From contig NC_135773.1 of NCBI RefSeq assembly GCF_028453695.1, positions 20,956,001 to 21,020,000 of the forward strand: a stretch of DNA of 64,000 nucleotides. The letters are read 5' to 3'. The stretch is from Augochlora pura (lineage: Eukaryota > Arthropoda > Insecta > Hymenoptera > Halictidae). The notes under the pieces were generated by a model, which was not told where the DNA came from, did not search any database, and saw only the letters and a program-made list of their open reading frames with translations. Both the position numbers and the translations under genes were made by a program. Below are positions 24,719-37,458 of this stretch, one piece after another (within the stretch, counting starts at the first letter, position 1; every line of letters starts with the position of its first letter).

Positions 24719-25116
24719 TGTAATAATATAGAATAAAAATTATTCTATTTCATTCGAAAATAATTTTTGCAACAATAAGGTTTAGATTGAAAAAATTGTC
24801 AAGTAGTAAAACTGTTGGTAGGAGTCACAAGAATAAATTTCGTGTGCATGAAAATTTATTTTGTTAAATAGAATGGAAACACCACGAACCAGAAAAATTA
24901 CAGAAGCTGTGTGCTTCAGATGCAGATTTCTTTTGAACAAAGTAGTGCAATGAAATTCCCTGCAAAACCACTTTATTCGGCAGAAAAGTAGACATCTTCG
25001 GAACCAATAAACAAACACGTGGTTGACACTACAGTGAACAATCATACACTGAAATCGAAGGTAACATGCAGCACCCATTAGAAATTCCATGCACGGAGTA
25101 CTACTAATACTGTGTT

Positions 25117-25150
25117 CCGAGGAACAGCGAGAACTTATTCGAGGACCTTT
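25117..25150 (-). mobile_element. Solo mariner-type terminal repeat
   Basis: AACAGCGAGAACTTATTCGA is nearly the terminal repeat of the mariner relic at 37005-37458 (AACAGCGAGAACTTATTGAA there). No partner end or transposase remnant was recognised nearby. Confidence 0.55.
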
Positions 25151-27066
25151 CAGGATCCCCGGTAAACAATTTTGCGTCGCATTAGAGCGCCAATAACACG
25201 GAAACGGAACTATACTTTCGAAGATTCCGCAAACGGTGGCCATTGTGCTGTTCGGTTTTCGAGGGTGGTCCCGGCGTTTCATCTTCAAACTGTCCGGCCC
25301 CCGAAATCCCTCCGGAGATTTCTGTCACCATAGGTGCGAGGTGTTTTCGTAGGACCAGTAATCCGTGACCGTCACCTCGAGCATTCCACATTCCCTCTCC
25401 CCTCTGTCTGAAAAGGGAGGGCGGGGGGACGGACGGGTGGTGCCATCCTCTTTCACGGGACTATCGTCGCGCAACATCTCACGCACGATGTCCGTTCTCG
25501 TATTCCCGCGGTTGGTCTAGCCCCCGAGGCTCGTTGTTTATCAGCCGTTAATCCCGCCGACTCTCGTGGGATTACGTGAATCTCGATTTTCCGTGAGATT
25601 GCGCCGGGTCCGAGTTCGAACAAGGACCCGGCGGACGGTTTCATCCTCTCGCGAGAAACCGGGCCTCGGGAATCGGCGTCTCGCGGCCACGAGCGGAATC
25701 GTGATCGGCGCCGATGATCGAGAGGATGTGTAGATCTTATCCGCGACGCTGTCGTCGAGTTTCAGAAAAAAAAAAAAGGAACGCCTTTCCCGAACGACCG
25801 GTCGAAAAAGGAAACGTGAATAATAGTTCCAGCTGAAAAGGTTCGTGGGTTGCGTGAATCGCGTTGGTTTCGGGTTTTCTTTTCCTTTTCTTTTATTCAC
25901 GGGCCTCGGGAAAGAACTGATTCGCGCCGCTGTCCGCAAGCTTGTAACGACTCGGGAACCATTTTTTGCGTTATCTCCTGCGTTCGAGGCGTCGCTAACA
26001 ATTTTTCTTCGGCCCTCGTACGTTCCTCGTTTCCCTCATTTACTTAAATACTTTTAAATATTTTTCTATTTTTCGACGAGAAATATATTTCTTTAATATG
26101 CGGCGCTGAGAATAGATTCGTGATTCGACGCTGAACCGAAGAATAAAATTAATTGTCACATGATGTCTTATAAGAGCGACAGGGATGAATTTATTTAGAC
26201 ATTTCACTATTTTTATTGTAACATATTCTTGAATTAATTATTTCACAGTAATGTTAAGATTTACAAAATAAGAAATGGAAAACCGATATATAGTGTTAAA
26301 GTATAGTCATTCTAGAAGTCAGAAATGTGTGAAAAATTCTAGAATCTAGAAAATCGAAAGATTCTTCTTAAATATTTATTCAGGCTAAGCATGATTCACT
26401 AGAATCATTAATAATATATATATGTTTATCTTGTCGCTTAATCGTAGTTGTTACGAACGTCTATCCATCAATCATCCGGTTCCAGTTTTTCGTCGTTGAT
26501 TCTCAAACGTTTTCAAGTCTTTTGTGTCGCTGAAAGTTTGTCGTGGCTCCGAGGTGCGAACGCGTTTGATGAGGACGGAGGCCTCGCCGCATAACAAAAG
26601 GAGTTTGCTGATCGGATTGTCAAACGGCGGGCAGCGCTAACTCGAACCCGGGGGGAAGAGCTTATCTGTCCTGGAAAAATATTACGCTTCGTTTCGTCCT
26701 CTGGCTTAATCCCTGCACGCGCGTCCACGGACTATTTTTCTCAAATATTATTCCAGGACGTCATCCAATGCCCGCGTCCGTCTCCCGCGCGGAACCCGCA
26801 CTATCCCGTGTTAATTATGGAAAACACCGCGTGCGAAAATATCGGGAACCAGTTCCGCGCATACCATTATCTTTCCGTACTATAAATTGCAAACTCCCGT
26901 GTCCCCGCTGCAGAAATTATCTCACTCGAAATTCCGAATAAACAGCTTATTTGTTGGTCTCGCCGGAACATCGTATTCTAAAGATCGTCAGCAAAATGTG
27001 GATTGCTAAGTAAATTCTGACTTGTAGATTACTTTTCGGTACGATGCTTCTTCTTCGCAATATTAA
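25151..27066. other. Intergenic, nothing recognised
   Basis: GC-rich from about 25260 to 26040, then AT-rich. Only random-looking open frames are present. Confidence 0.45.
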
Positions 27067-27155
27067 TTAACCCCTTGCGCTACGTTGATTAGCATTTATT
27101 TATTTTTAATATCTTCCAAAATAGGACCATCTTTTATTACAATGCGAGGGGTTAA
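27067..27155. mobile_element. TTAA-type MITE, subfamily 2, short internally deleted copy
   Basis: TTAACCCCTTGCGCTACG at the left and AATGCGAGGGGTTAA at the right enclose only 89 bp. The interior GTTGATTAGCATTTATTTAT matches longer subfamily-2 copies. Confidence 0.78.
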
Positions 27156-27939
27156 AATTTATTTATTAAACAAGTTTTTATTTCTGTACGATTCTATTAT
27201 ATCTGTTTGAATGAAACGTGAATTTAGCGTGAAAAGATTTATTAAAAAATCGTCAGAAGCTATTTCTAAGGATCAAATTGTAACAAGATAATCCAATTGT
27301 GAACAAATCGTGTATCTTATCATATCGAATAACTCAATGATTAAATAGACAAATTAAAAAAGAAAAAGAAAGACAAGTGCAAATTACAAAAGTCGATAAA
27401 TCTTGTATTTTTTCGCAATCGCGTCATAGTGTTGCAGTGTGCGATCGCGTGTGGAAGATAATTATTGGAACGGTAAATGGGTACAACAAATAACCAGTGT
27501 ATTACAACTAAATGCAGGAAATCGAAGATCGGGGGCCATACAGAACTCCGAGCCGTTCTTATAATTAAGGGAACCGTGTCACGGCGAGAATACACGACAA
27601 ACGCAGAGACTCGATTTCACGAGGGATTGGCATCGACAGGCGTCAGGCGATTTCAATCGTACCACGAAATTGCCACGAATTACGCTGAAAGGACACCTCG
27701 TGCAGGCGGCTTTACGTCTCCCCCGGTTTTTTTTAGGAGCCCCTGGAAATCAGTGTACGGTCGGTGAACGGGGACGACAAAGCAGAAAATTTAGGCTATG
27801 TGTATCGCTCGCACGGGTAGCGGCGGGTGTTCTGGAAGGCGCCTTTTGAAAGCCAGTTTTCGCGTCAAATACGCTGGCGACAAATTTCCATTGTCACCAG
27901 GCCGGCATTAGTCGAAGCTTTCTCGCACGGCAGAATAAC

Positions 27940-27990
27940 AGGAGGAGGAGGAGGAGGAGAAGGATGAGGAGGAGGAGGAGGAGGGCCGAG
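27940..27990. repeat. (AGG) microsatellite
   Basis: A run of GGA/AGG triplets with a few interruptions. Confidence 0.85.
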
Positions 27991-27999
27991 AAAGAGATT

Positions 28000-28800
28000 C
28001 CTTCAAACGAGTCCCCCGGGAGGACAGGTGGTAACCAGAGGATCCCCGAATCGCCATTGAGCACTTAGCCTTCTACCTTACCTCTCCAGGGGCTAGGTAT
28101 CCACCAATATGTTACCCTGACAAATTCTCGAAACCGAAATTTATAACCCCCGACTGCCGGTGCCTGGGTATCTGGCCACGGCTTTATGGCTCTCTGTGTC
28201 CGCGGGAACCTTCGTAGACCGTCTTCTGCTTCCCCGCTGTTGCCTCGGACCAGCACTTTTGATCGCGTAATCAAATATTGCTTCCCGAAAGTGTTCGCGC
28301 GGTACCGCGTTACTCGCCTTATCTTCGCGATTCTTCCTTCGAGGAATATTGTCTGGTCTGTTACAGTCTGCAACAAAAATGACTTTTTTAATGGACGCTT
28401 GAAATTAGTACTTTGAGCATTTTATCGTTAAACTCTTTTCACAATTCTAATGTCGTTTTTGTGCGATATGGTTTACTGAAATTATGGAAAAAATTGTGAA
28501 AGGTTCACTGTACCGGATCACAATAGTCATTTTTTAAAACTATTGTACATTCTTTTTGTGCAGGATATTTTTATATACTCATTTTCAGGGACAAAGTTTT
28601 CGCTTTTAAATAAAGTTATGTATAGTAATTGTTTCAGTGTTAGCAGTGTAGGCTTTAGTTAGTGCGCAATAAAATTTCAGCAGGGAGATTACTATAAAGA
28701 GAATATGATCGCATTGATAATTTCAAGGAGAAGATTGTTTAAACTTCGTTGCGCTGCCTGTACTCGTGAAATTGCGTAAAAGATAGCTTCAGTATTTTAT
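28000..28800. other. Intergenic, nothing recognised
   Basis: No exon, RNA gene or element recognised. Confidence 0.45.
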
Positions 28801-28807
28801 TGCCTGT

Positions 28808-29225
28808 TATAATTACACTGTCATTATTAATAATCGTGTGTAATAATAAAGCAAATTCGTTACGATCCATTCTTGTGATAGAAATTAATTCTTTCATTCT
28901 AGATTTGTTAGAAACTATTTTTTAGCCTATTAACCCTTTGCACTCGAAGACATTTCAACTGCAAATCTAAAATAATTTTTCTGGCTTCCTAGCGTTTATA
29001 TTTTATATAACAAAATTTATTCTATGCATATGAAATTGAGTCTCTCATATACAACAATTACACTTTCAAAAAATTGTTCAATCTAAGCTTTGGCGATGTC
29101 TATAAAAATAATTATGGAAGGTGCCACAACAATTTTAATGGCGTCGCAGAGTCGCCACTCGAGTGCAAAGGGTTAAATAAACATGCAAGCATATACCATC
29201 GGTGGTACACGTGGGACGGAATGTG
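28808..29225 (+). repeat. Dispersed repeat interrupted by a MITE at TTAA
   Basis: The two halves (28808-28929 and 29177-29225) are paralogous to the uninterrupted repeat at 11934-12105. A TTAA-type MITE fills the site between them. Confidence 0.85.
28930..29176. mobile_element. TTAA-type MITE, subfamily 1, best reference copy
   Basis: TTAA at 28930-28933 and at 29173-29176 flank a 239-bp element that begins CCCTTTGCACTCGAAG and ends CGAGTGCAAAGGG. The terminal inverted repeat is about 14 bp. Comparison with 11934-12105 shows that the element plus one TTAA is exactly the extra sequence. This precise insertion with TTAA duplication is the hallmark of piggyBac-type transposition. There is no ORF, so it needs a transposase supplied in trans. 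Confidence 0.93.
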
Positions 29226-30634
29226 TTTAAAATACTGAATTTACAGCCATAATAATCGAAACATCACCTTTTAAAACAAGACCAAAAAGAATATTAAATC
29301 TAGTTACAGAAAACGAACAATGGTAAAAGTATCTTTCAAAGGATCACTCGAAAATTACTAACCTATATTACACGCGCCGGCTCCACCCTGAAACCGCATT
29401 CAGATTGTGAAAAGTCGCGGCTCATCAGCCGCGAGCTATGCTTCCATTTTATTATATCGCCCAGTCGTAAAAACGTTTCACCGTGAATGCGCTCGTTGTT
29501 CGACGTAGCGCGCACCCTTTCCCAAGCCAGGCGATCGTTCTTTATCAATCGAAAAATCAACGGGCCTGACACATCGACACCCGGCGAACGAACGTATCAA
29601 TTCCACGCTCCCCTTGGTCGTCAAATTAACGACGTCGCCCGTCGTTCGTCGTTATACCGGAGTCGGCCGGGACCGAAAAGTTCCGCCCGCGCGCGCGCGC
29701 GCGCGTGCTATCCGAGCAATTAGGGGGTTCCGCGGCGCCCTCGGCCAGCATGAGCGAAGACGTTTTTTCTTTCACCCGCCCCGTAAATCACGCGAAAGCG
29801 GACGCGTTCGTCCGCTCGGTTTTACGACACCACTAACTCCGGAATCGGAATTTTCGGGGCTCGATCTCGAGGAGCAGAAGAGAGAGGAGAACCGTCGGCT
29901 TGCGGTGACTTCACGAGCAACGTTTACCTCCTTGTAAATCAAAAGACTTTCCGGACCGTCCCCGTGGGACGGCGACGACGTCCTTGGCTCGTCGATTTCA
30001 CCCCGGCAATGGAGGTTTTCCAACGGCAACGGTGGCAATTACCTAATTCACTGCGGCTGACTTTCGGCCACGGTGAAAACTGCGGTCGGCTACCGCCACG
30101 GTTTTTGCAGTCTCACCCTGGTTAAGACCTTTGTCAGAGCACTCGGTCCGCAGAGAGGATCGCCCGCACGTCGAAAATCGTTCCCGCATCCTGCCGGGCT
30201 TCTTCCTGCAATTAGCATTTTCGAAATCGACGTTTGGCTGCGACCCAAGCTGTTCGAAAGTTTCGAGCGTCGCAGATGTTATTAGTTAAGGAAGTTTCCA
30301 TCTTCCACGTTATTTATATTTGTTTGCGATGCTGCATACAAATGCTGCATATTTTCGGCTGACAGGAATGAGAGCATTTTTATAGTTGATTTTTTTATTT
30401 TATGATTTTATGAGACTGTTCGTGGTATTTTCGAATGATGCATATTTTGTACGTGTACCGTATGGAAATATTTTCTGCGATGTTAAGGGTTGTATAGAAA
30501 GGAAATATTAATATTGAAATGAATACAGAAGAGGAAAGTTTCATCTTTAAGGATTGTAGAATATTTTGTCACACTTTATTTGTTCAATGTATATTAATAT
30601 ATTCCAGCATTAATATTTAAGAACACGTTCTTTT
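29226..30634. other. Intergenic, includes a Z-DNA-prone CG run
   Basis: Positions 29687-29706 are an uninterrupted CG dinucleotide run in a GC-rich block (29370-30260). No exon was recognised. Confidence 0.5.
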
Positions 30635-30850
30635 AGTAAAATAATTTTTCTACTCACAGTATTTCCATTTTATATAAAAAATGAATTTTTTTCTTCTATG
30701 TATATGAAATTGAGTCCAGTAACTCATATAACAATTACGCTTTCAACAATCCTTTAAATCCAAGCTTCAACGATATCTTTAAAAATAATTTTCGAACGCG
30801 TTGAAACAAATCTAACGGCACCGCAGGAATTGTCATTCGAGTGCAAACGT
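30635..30850. mobile_element. TTAA-type MITE, subfamily 1, decayed
   Basis: The interior matches other copies (AAATTGAGTC, ACAATTACGCTTTCAACAAT), and the right end is ATTCGAGTGCAAACGTTTG, with GGGTTAA mutated. The left terminus was not found. Confidence 0.6.
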
Positions 30851-31877
30851 TTGAGAAAAATGACAATTTATTTATAAATAATTTTATTCGCACAAAATCT
30901 TGCCGTGCGGTTAATTCTGTCGCGAACGCGTGAAGTCGGCAGATTTCGAATAACATCGTCGACGGAATATGAAAATCGGTAAATACCTCGGCGAAATTCT
31001 GAAAGAACGAGGGGTGGTGGGGTGGTGGGGGGAAGGGGGTGAGCGTAGCCGCAAGAAAATGGAGAGATATTTCTTATACAGGATCTAAAATGTTCACCGT
31101 GGACGAAGCCCATAAAGCAAAACACGCGAAGCAGAACGCGTTCGGCAGCGCGAATGTTACCAAAAGCACCAGCCCTTCCTCTCCGCCGTACCTCGGCCAC
31201 CCTTCGGCCCATGGTATTAATTCTTTTTTTGCCGCCGCGTAGCCGGTGCAGCTCGCGCACCCGCGGTCACTTTTTGCCGGACACAATGGGCCCGACGAAG
31301 AAAAGAATATCGTCCGATAATCTCGCATGCACACACGTGGTTCCACGCGTGTTTCGGCTCGTTCGGCTTTCAATGGAGGGCCCGGGGACCGACCGGTGTA
31401 TCCACCGGTCGTTTTGGTCCCGCGTCGCCGCGGTACAACCGCAAGCGTGTGTTCGTTCCCCGGGGACGGTAATTGCCGCCGAAAGGAGTGTTTCGCTAAG
31501 GCAGCTCGTAAAAAGCACGCGAAAGCTGCAAAAACGACGCCCGTGGCCGGGGATCACCGGGTCCTGATTGCCCCCGAGACGGGTCGCCGTATTAAGCGAT
31601 GGTCACCCATTTTTTTTTTCTTTTTTTTTTTTCTCTTTGCTGTAATCAACGGGTTGCCGGGACGATACTCGAGAGATTCGGCCCCGGAAAGCAGCCGGCT
31701 TGATGACCACGTTTAAATTATAATGACCCAGTTGGACAATCTTGCGAGACGGCGGCTGCGTAATGGTCCGAATAGCGAACTTCGTAGGCGACGTCGTCGT
31801 AGAGCTATTGACGGTTCTCTGATATTAGGGTTAGGCGGTCTGATCCAACGTTTACGCGGTCAAGCCTTTATTGTTGT
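30851..31877. other. Intergenic, nothing recognised
   Basis: GC-rich with a G run near 31010-31040 and a T run near 31610-31632. Only random-looking open frames. Confidence 0.45.
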
Positions 31878-32223
31878 TTAACTCTTTCAGGCACAGGATT
31901 TTATAGAATAAATAGACCCATGTTGCACAGAAATTTCGTCGCGTTTTTAATTAGACAAAATTAGTAGATTTTCATTGAAGGCATATAAAAGTTCTAGTGA
32001 AATAATTCAACGTATTTAGTTGAATTATTATTTGTTAAATATACGTTGTTACAGAATGGGACTTAAATAGTCCTACCGTGTCACGTGGTTTTATGAAGGA
32101 ACAACGTAAATATGTTGCTAGCTATTGAAATACTACGAGGTGGGCATAAAAATGTCCCACAATGTAGTACCGTGCATCAAGAAGGTGGGACATTTTTAAT
32201 CCTACCGTGCCCCAAAGGGTTAA
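31878..32223. mobile_element. TTAA-type MITE, subfamily 3, complete
   Basis: The left end TTAACTCTTTCAGGCACAGG and the right end CCGTGCCCCAAAGGGTTAA form an imperfect inverted repeat with TTAA on both sides. A further inverted repeat near the right end pairs AAAAATGTCCCAC with GTGGGACATTTTT. The length is 346 bp, and a truncated second copy lies at 8088-8365. Confidence 0.8.
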
Positions 32224-34168
32224 TGCGTCAAATGGCGAAACTCAACTTCAAGAACACCCACGAAATCTAAGTAATTTAATTAAGAACGTTGAAACCGAAA
32301 AGTTAAAATTGCAAGCGTATTAACAAAATTTAGTTCGTTAAAATATATAAGAATAAAAAGGAATTATCTTTTTAAAAATGAATTTCTTTTTAAAAGTGAA
32401 TTTTCTTTTTAAAAATAAATCAGAGACTAGTTTCGTCCATATAAGACCGACGCAGTACCAACACACAAACGCTGGAATTACTGAGCCCTTAACGCGACTA
32501 ACATATACTATTTTATAGCCTTTTTATCTGAATTTCAAACAATGTTTATTATAAAATGTTATTTAAGAATTTCTTATAGAAATACTTTTGCAATGTCAGG
32601 AATTATGAAAGAAAAGATCTGAATCAGAGTTTCGCATTGATTCAGCAGTCTGATGTGGATTTTGTAAGTTTATGACAGGAAAAAGTACTCTTATTTATTA
32701 ACCCTTGTAAACGAAAATTTTTAAAATAATACTAAGTGTATTTTATTAGGATCACACTCGTCTTTCGTTATCTACACGGTGCAGCTGTGTTTAGAACTTC
32801 TGAAATACGACGTACGATATTAACATTCTCACTACGTTAACATTTTACCGACCTGTTGCAAAAATTTAGTTTAATGTTAAATTTTCGTTTCTATTTCGAT
32901 TTTATTTATTTTATTAATCGCGAGAGATATTTAATATTTAGAAAATTATATAGTAATATTGAAGCTTACGGAAGTACTATCTAATTAATCTTTGTTTGGA
33001 ACTTCTAAAATATGACGTACGATACTAACATTGTCACTGCGTTAACATTTGTCTTCCAAAGAACACAATTGCTATGATCCATATTCTGTCTAATTCTCTT
33101 ACAATCAATACTGCACGAGAAATTATAAAATTCAACATAACATAACATAAGTTAACGTGAACAACCACAGTGTTACTTTACAGTAACAGATACAGCGTTT
33201 ACATTTTTTTCTCCATGAAAAATATGGAATAAATTATTTCCGACTGCGCACGAATTTCGATCAGATTTAAACTGCATTAATCTTTTTTGCGTCGGGAACT
33301 CGAGCATTCTTCCACGCGTCGAACGAAACAAAATCCACGGGTCTCCCGGCAGATTACCATATTATTACAGATGAGTAAAATTGATCCGAAGAACGATGCG
33401 GTTGAAAGCATTAGGGGTCCGGGCAACAGCACCGGATCTCGATTTGAACATTGCCGAAATCGATTCGCCGGCCGGCACGGAATTAATTTCGACCGCGATC
33501 GTCCATCACGGAGCGATCACCGGGGGAACTCGTTTTCACTCGAACCGTAGGACCATCGATCCTAAGAATTCCTAGGGCACGAAACCACGGTAACGGAGAG
33601 GAAGAGGAGAGGAGAGGAGAGCCGCTCGCGGTCGCGTCGGGCCCCCGAGCCGCATTAAGGATACGGTGCTTAAAACCGGCGAAAATTGGCCGGGGCCTCC
33701 GTCGCGATCATTATGCTCTGTGTTACAACATTCATAATTCGTAAATAACAGCGTTGGCGGTGAGGGCACCGTGGGGGCGCCATCGGTCCGCGGGCGTTTA
33801 GCATATTTTATATAGGAACGAAAGTCAATGCGGCGGGGGGGAAGCGGGAGAAAAAAAGACAGTTAAATAGAACGTCCGACGGAAGACAGCTGCGACGATC
33901 CGATCGACGCGTTTCTTGCCTTTCGTCTTTCTTGGGTGCCTTCGCGCGTTATCTTTCGTATAATAGAATATCTGCCAGCGATGGATTCGAGCTGATCTGT
34001 CACAAGGTATTTCTATCATCTTTGTGTCTTTTTTGTCGGAGATTTGTAATGGCGCATCAACGGATGTCGGGGACGGGAATGTGGTATTTATGGTGGCCGC
34101 GAGATCAGCAATACTCTTCGTCGAGTTCCACGAATTTGAAAATGCCTCAAAGAAATTTTTCATTTATA
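32224..34168. other. Intergenic, nothing recognised
   Basis: AT-rich to about 33280, then GC-richer to 34100. No exon or element was confidently recognised. TTAACCCTTGTAAACG near 32699 may be a lone degenerate MITE end. Confidence 0.45.
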
Positions 34169-34353
34169 ATTATTGACACTGTCAGGAAGCAGTCAATATT
34201 TTTTAGACATATACAAGATTATAATATATTCCTGACATTTTGTATTTTAATGTAAATGATTATTGACACTGTAAGGAAGCATTCAATATTTTTTAAACAA
34301 ATACAAGATTATAAATATATATATTCCTAACATTTTGTATATTAATGTAAAAT
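34169..34353 (+). repeat. Direct tandem duplication, about 90-bp unit
   Basis: Two adjacent copies each start ATTATTGACACTGT and run through ACAAGATTATAA to an ATTTTGTAT-AATGTAAA tail, with about 10% differences. Confidence 0.85.
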
Positions 34354-35744
34354 GATCTGTTACGTTGAGAGATTAATGTGATCATAATTTCTTTAGGAAA
34401 AACTATAGCAAGCATGTTCGCTCACAAGCGTCAAGTATAAAAATGAGTTTGAAATTTCAGAATTTTAATTCCTGTTTTTAAATTGTACGCATTTGTATTA
34501 AAAATGACTAGGTGAAATACAAATCATTGAAAAAGCATTTAACTGCGTTATTGCGCTATTTTCGGCTGGACAATATTATTAAAAGAGGCAATCAATTTGT
34601 TAAACTTCTGTTTCTTACAATTAGCTTGACAATTCTTGTTTTGCATAAAAATCTATCGACGACGATTACGCATCGAAATCGTAATTATTTCCTTTTGTTT
34701 TCAAATAGCCGCATTAAAAATTATGTCTCCAATTGGATAATTCCAAATACTTCTTATCTCGAACAAAATTTGCCCTGGTTTGTATCGACCATCGTACACG
34801 AAAATATACATTTTACCGGTTCGCCGGGATCGATCCTTTAATCATCGCGCCGGAATCGCCGGCTTAATATATTCGGTTCATCGAGGGACAGTTTAAGAAC
34901 GCTATCAAAGCGCTAATCAATTTAGCCCTCGATCTCGATTACCATAATAACTCAGGCTCCGTTACGCGAGGCGAAAAAGAGGGGCGAACGTTGACGTTTC
35001 CCGTGGATTCGACTGTCGCGCACGGAGACAAGCCGGTTAGATATCGCGCGCGTGTACCCGTTCTCGAAGGGTTAATTCCAAAGAGAAGAACAACACCGTG
35101 GCCACGTAGCAGAAGAGACGCGCTGTTCCACGGTGATTGGCAGGGCGCGAGCATTGCATTGAAATTCAAATTAAAATTATGAAATTATCCGGGAAAAAAT
35201 GAGGCGGGCCGAGGAGAGTGGCGGCCAATTTTCGGGCAATTTCGTGGTGGGCCCGGGCTAACTTCCCTGTCCCCCTGTCCCGCGCCGTCCCGCGTCCCGC
35301 CGCTCTGCCGGCACTCGGCAGAATCCTGTAGAAAATAATGGGTGCCCCGCCGTCGGCAACCATATGGTCGCATGGTAGAATAGCCCCGGTCGAAGACCGG
35401 GAACGAACGGCCCGAATGGCGAAAATTCACGGCCACTTTGACCTACACCGACGCTTCTGCTCTTGTCCAGATGATAGATCGCCCGGCCGCGTCTCTCTCC
35501 CTCTTTTCAATCTCCGCAGTCCTAGAAACGCGTCGGGGAGTCTCTGGGTCTCTGGGTTCACTACGGCCTCCTGGTCTTCGTCAATCTCTCGACAGACTAT
35601 GAAATTCGAAGCTCGATATCCCCCGAGGAAGTCAGAACACTGCGCCCTTCTCCTCTTTTTCCCGATGGATCATCCGCGCGAGTGACGCAGACTTTACGGA
35701 TCTATTATAGACGGGAAAACTTTATGCATTTATGAAAATTTGGA
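34354..35744. other. Intergenic, nothing recognised
   Basis: AT-rich to about 34830 and GC-rich to 35690, with random open frames only. Confidence 0.45.
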
Positions 35745-35990
35745 ATTTTTATTGTATTATGTGGTTGATTATATTATATGGTTCATTATATTATGTAGTT
35801 GATTATATTATACAGTTAATTGCATTATATAGTTAAATGTAATATATAATTATGTAATTGTGTTATATAAATGCCTGCAGAGGTTCAGTATTTTTTGTAT
35901 TTGATTATATTATACAGTTAATTGTATCATATAGTTAAATATAATATATAATTATATAATTGTGTTATATAAATGCCTGCAGAGGCAAAC
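35745..35990 (+). repeat. Tandem duplication of an AT-rich unit ending ATGCCTGCAGAGG
   Basis: Two units of about 84 bp (about 35801-35884 and 35902-35985) share GATTATATTATACAGTTAAT and end with ATAAATGCCTGCAGAGG. A run of shorter TATATTATATGG-type repeats precedes them. Confidence 0.8.
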
Positions 35991-37004
35991 AGCTTCAGAT
36001 AACGAAAACTATTATAAAATATTTATCACAGTCGCCTATTATATTGCGAAACACATGCACGAGATAGAAGGCAGGACAGAAGGAAATAAAATTTGAATTA
36101 ACAAAGATAAATGTCTAAATGTAACATCCATTATTTAAAAGATTGAATTTATACGATCACAAATATTACAGTCGACTTTAAAATCGTTGTAATTTGTTAG
36201 ATATATCAGGAAATCCTTAAAATTCTTTTAATCGAAGGAGAAATCTTAACAAATTGGAGTAAAACCACATAAATTCTCTTAATCGATTCTCGTATTTTAT
36301 AACAACAATATACAATTGTAACTATAATATCAATTAGGAATACTAATAAAGGAATTGCAAAAAATATAATCATTGCCAAGAAGCACTGAATTAATGATCT
36401 CTTATAGTTTGTAGTCTGTCTGCTTGTCCTTCAAATCGTATTAAGGACTTCTTCCGTAAATCTCTCAACAAAATGAAACAAAAGCCTTCAGGATAATAAA
36501 TGTTCCATCTGGGATCTTAAACAAAGATAATTGTAATTGAGCTTACATAAAATACAAATCGGAAAATTATCGTACAAGCTCCCTGCATCGCCGGCAGATA
36601 TTTTTGTGTCGATATTCCGTGGCTGATACCGTTCCAACCCCTTAAACGGTTTTGCGTGTCGATTAATTATTGTTCCGTCCGGAACAAGGCCCCCCCTCAT
36701 TAGGCCGATATCTCGAACTAAAGACTCCGGCGATAAGTAAATTGAATGCTTGGCGCAGCCTCGTTAGCACGTTCGAATGAACGATGGAAACGGGAGTGAT
36801 CGGGCTTTCCTCTTGTTTCGTCCCGCGCGGATCGGACACACCGTTTGATACGCGCCCTGTAATTAATAGTTGACGTGATTCGATACCATTATCCGACTGC
36901 TCTGTCGCGCGCGCCGGAATCGCTGGGAACCGGTCCTATAGTGGTCGATCCGTTTCTCTCCGACACATTATAGCCGTCCCTGTACGAAGTATGGGCCCTA
37001 TGTA
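35991..37004. other. Intergenic, nothing recognised
   Basis: No exon or element recognised. Confidence 0.45.
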
Positions 37005-37458
37005 TTAGGTCCTTCAATAAGTTCTCGCTGTTTCTCAAGAGACAGTATTAGTAGTACTTGCAGAGACACGAGAAAGTCATTTTGTTACACGACAACGCTC
37101 GGCCACGTGTTGCAAAACCAGTGAAAACCTACCTGGAAACGCTTAAATGGGAAGTTCTACCCCATCCGCTGAATTCACCAGACATAGCTCCTTCCTATTA
37201 TCACCTATTCCGATCGATGGCACATGGCCTGGCTGAGCAGTGCTTCCATTCTTACGAAGAAACTACAAAATAGATCGGTTCATGGATTGTCACAAAAGAC
37301 GAATTGTTTTTCCGACGCGGAATTCTTTTACTGTCAGAAAGATGGGAGAAAATAGTCTCTAGTAATGGGCAATACTTTAAGTGAACTGATTTTGAAAATT
37401 ATATTTTAAATAAACCTTTTATTTTGGGAAGGAAACAGCGAGAACTTATTGAAGGTTA
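37005..37458 (+). mobile_element. Internally deleted mariner element
   Basis: Matching terminal repeats (CCTTCAATAAGTTCTCGC at 37011 onward, and its reverse complement near 37438-37455) enclose about 450 bp, against roughly 1.3 kb for an intact mariner. TA lies outside both ends. Inside is a remnant of the transposase C-terminal half. Confidence 0.88.
37055..37402 (+). pseudogene. Mariner transposase remnant
   Basis: The frame shows LLHDNARPRVAKPVKTYLET, EVLPHPLNSPDIAPSYYHLF and MAHGLAEQCFHSYEE, the mariner DD34D catalytic core. The second catalytic aspartate (in HDN) remains. The third, normally in the motif APSDYHLF, reads Tyr. An in-frame TAG follows at about 37271-37273, and the decayed frame continues with SWIVTKDELFFRRG-like sequence. 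The helix-turn-helix region and first catalytic aspartate are deleted. It cannot encode a working enzyme. Confidence 0.88.

Noticed and set aside
37055..37402. A functional transposase gene
   Set aside because: N-terminal half missing, third catalytic Asp replaced by Tyr, and an in-frame stop.
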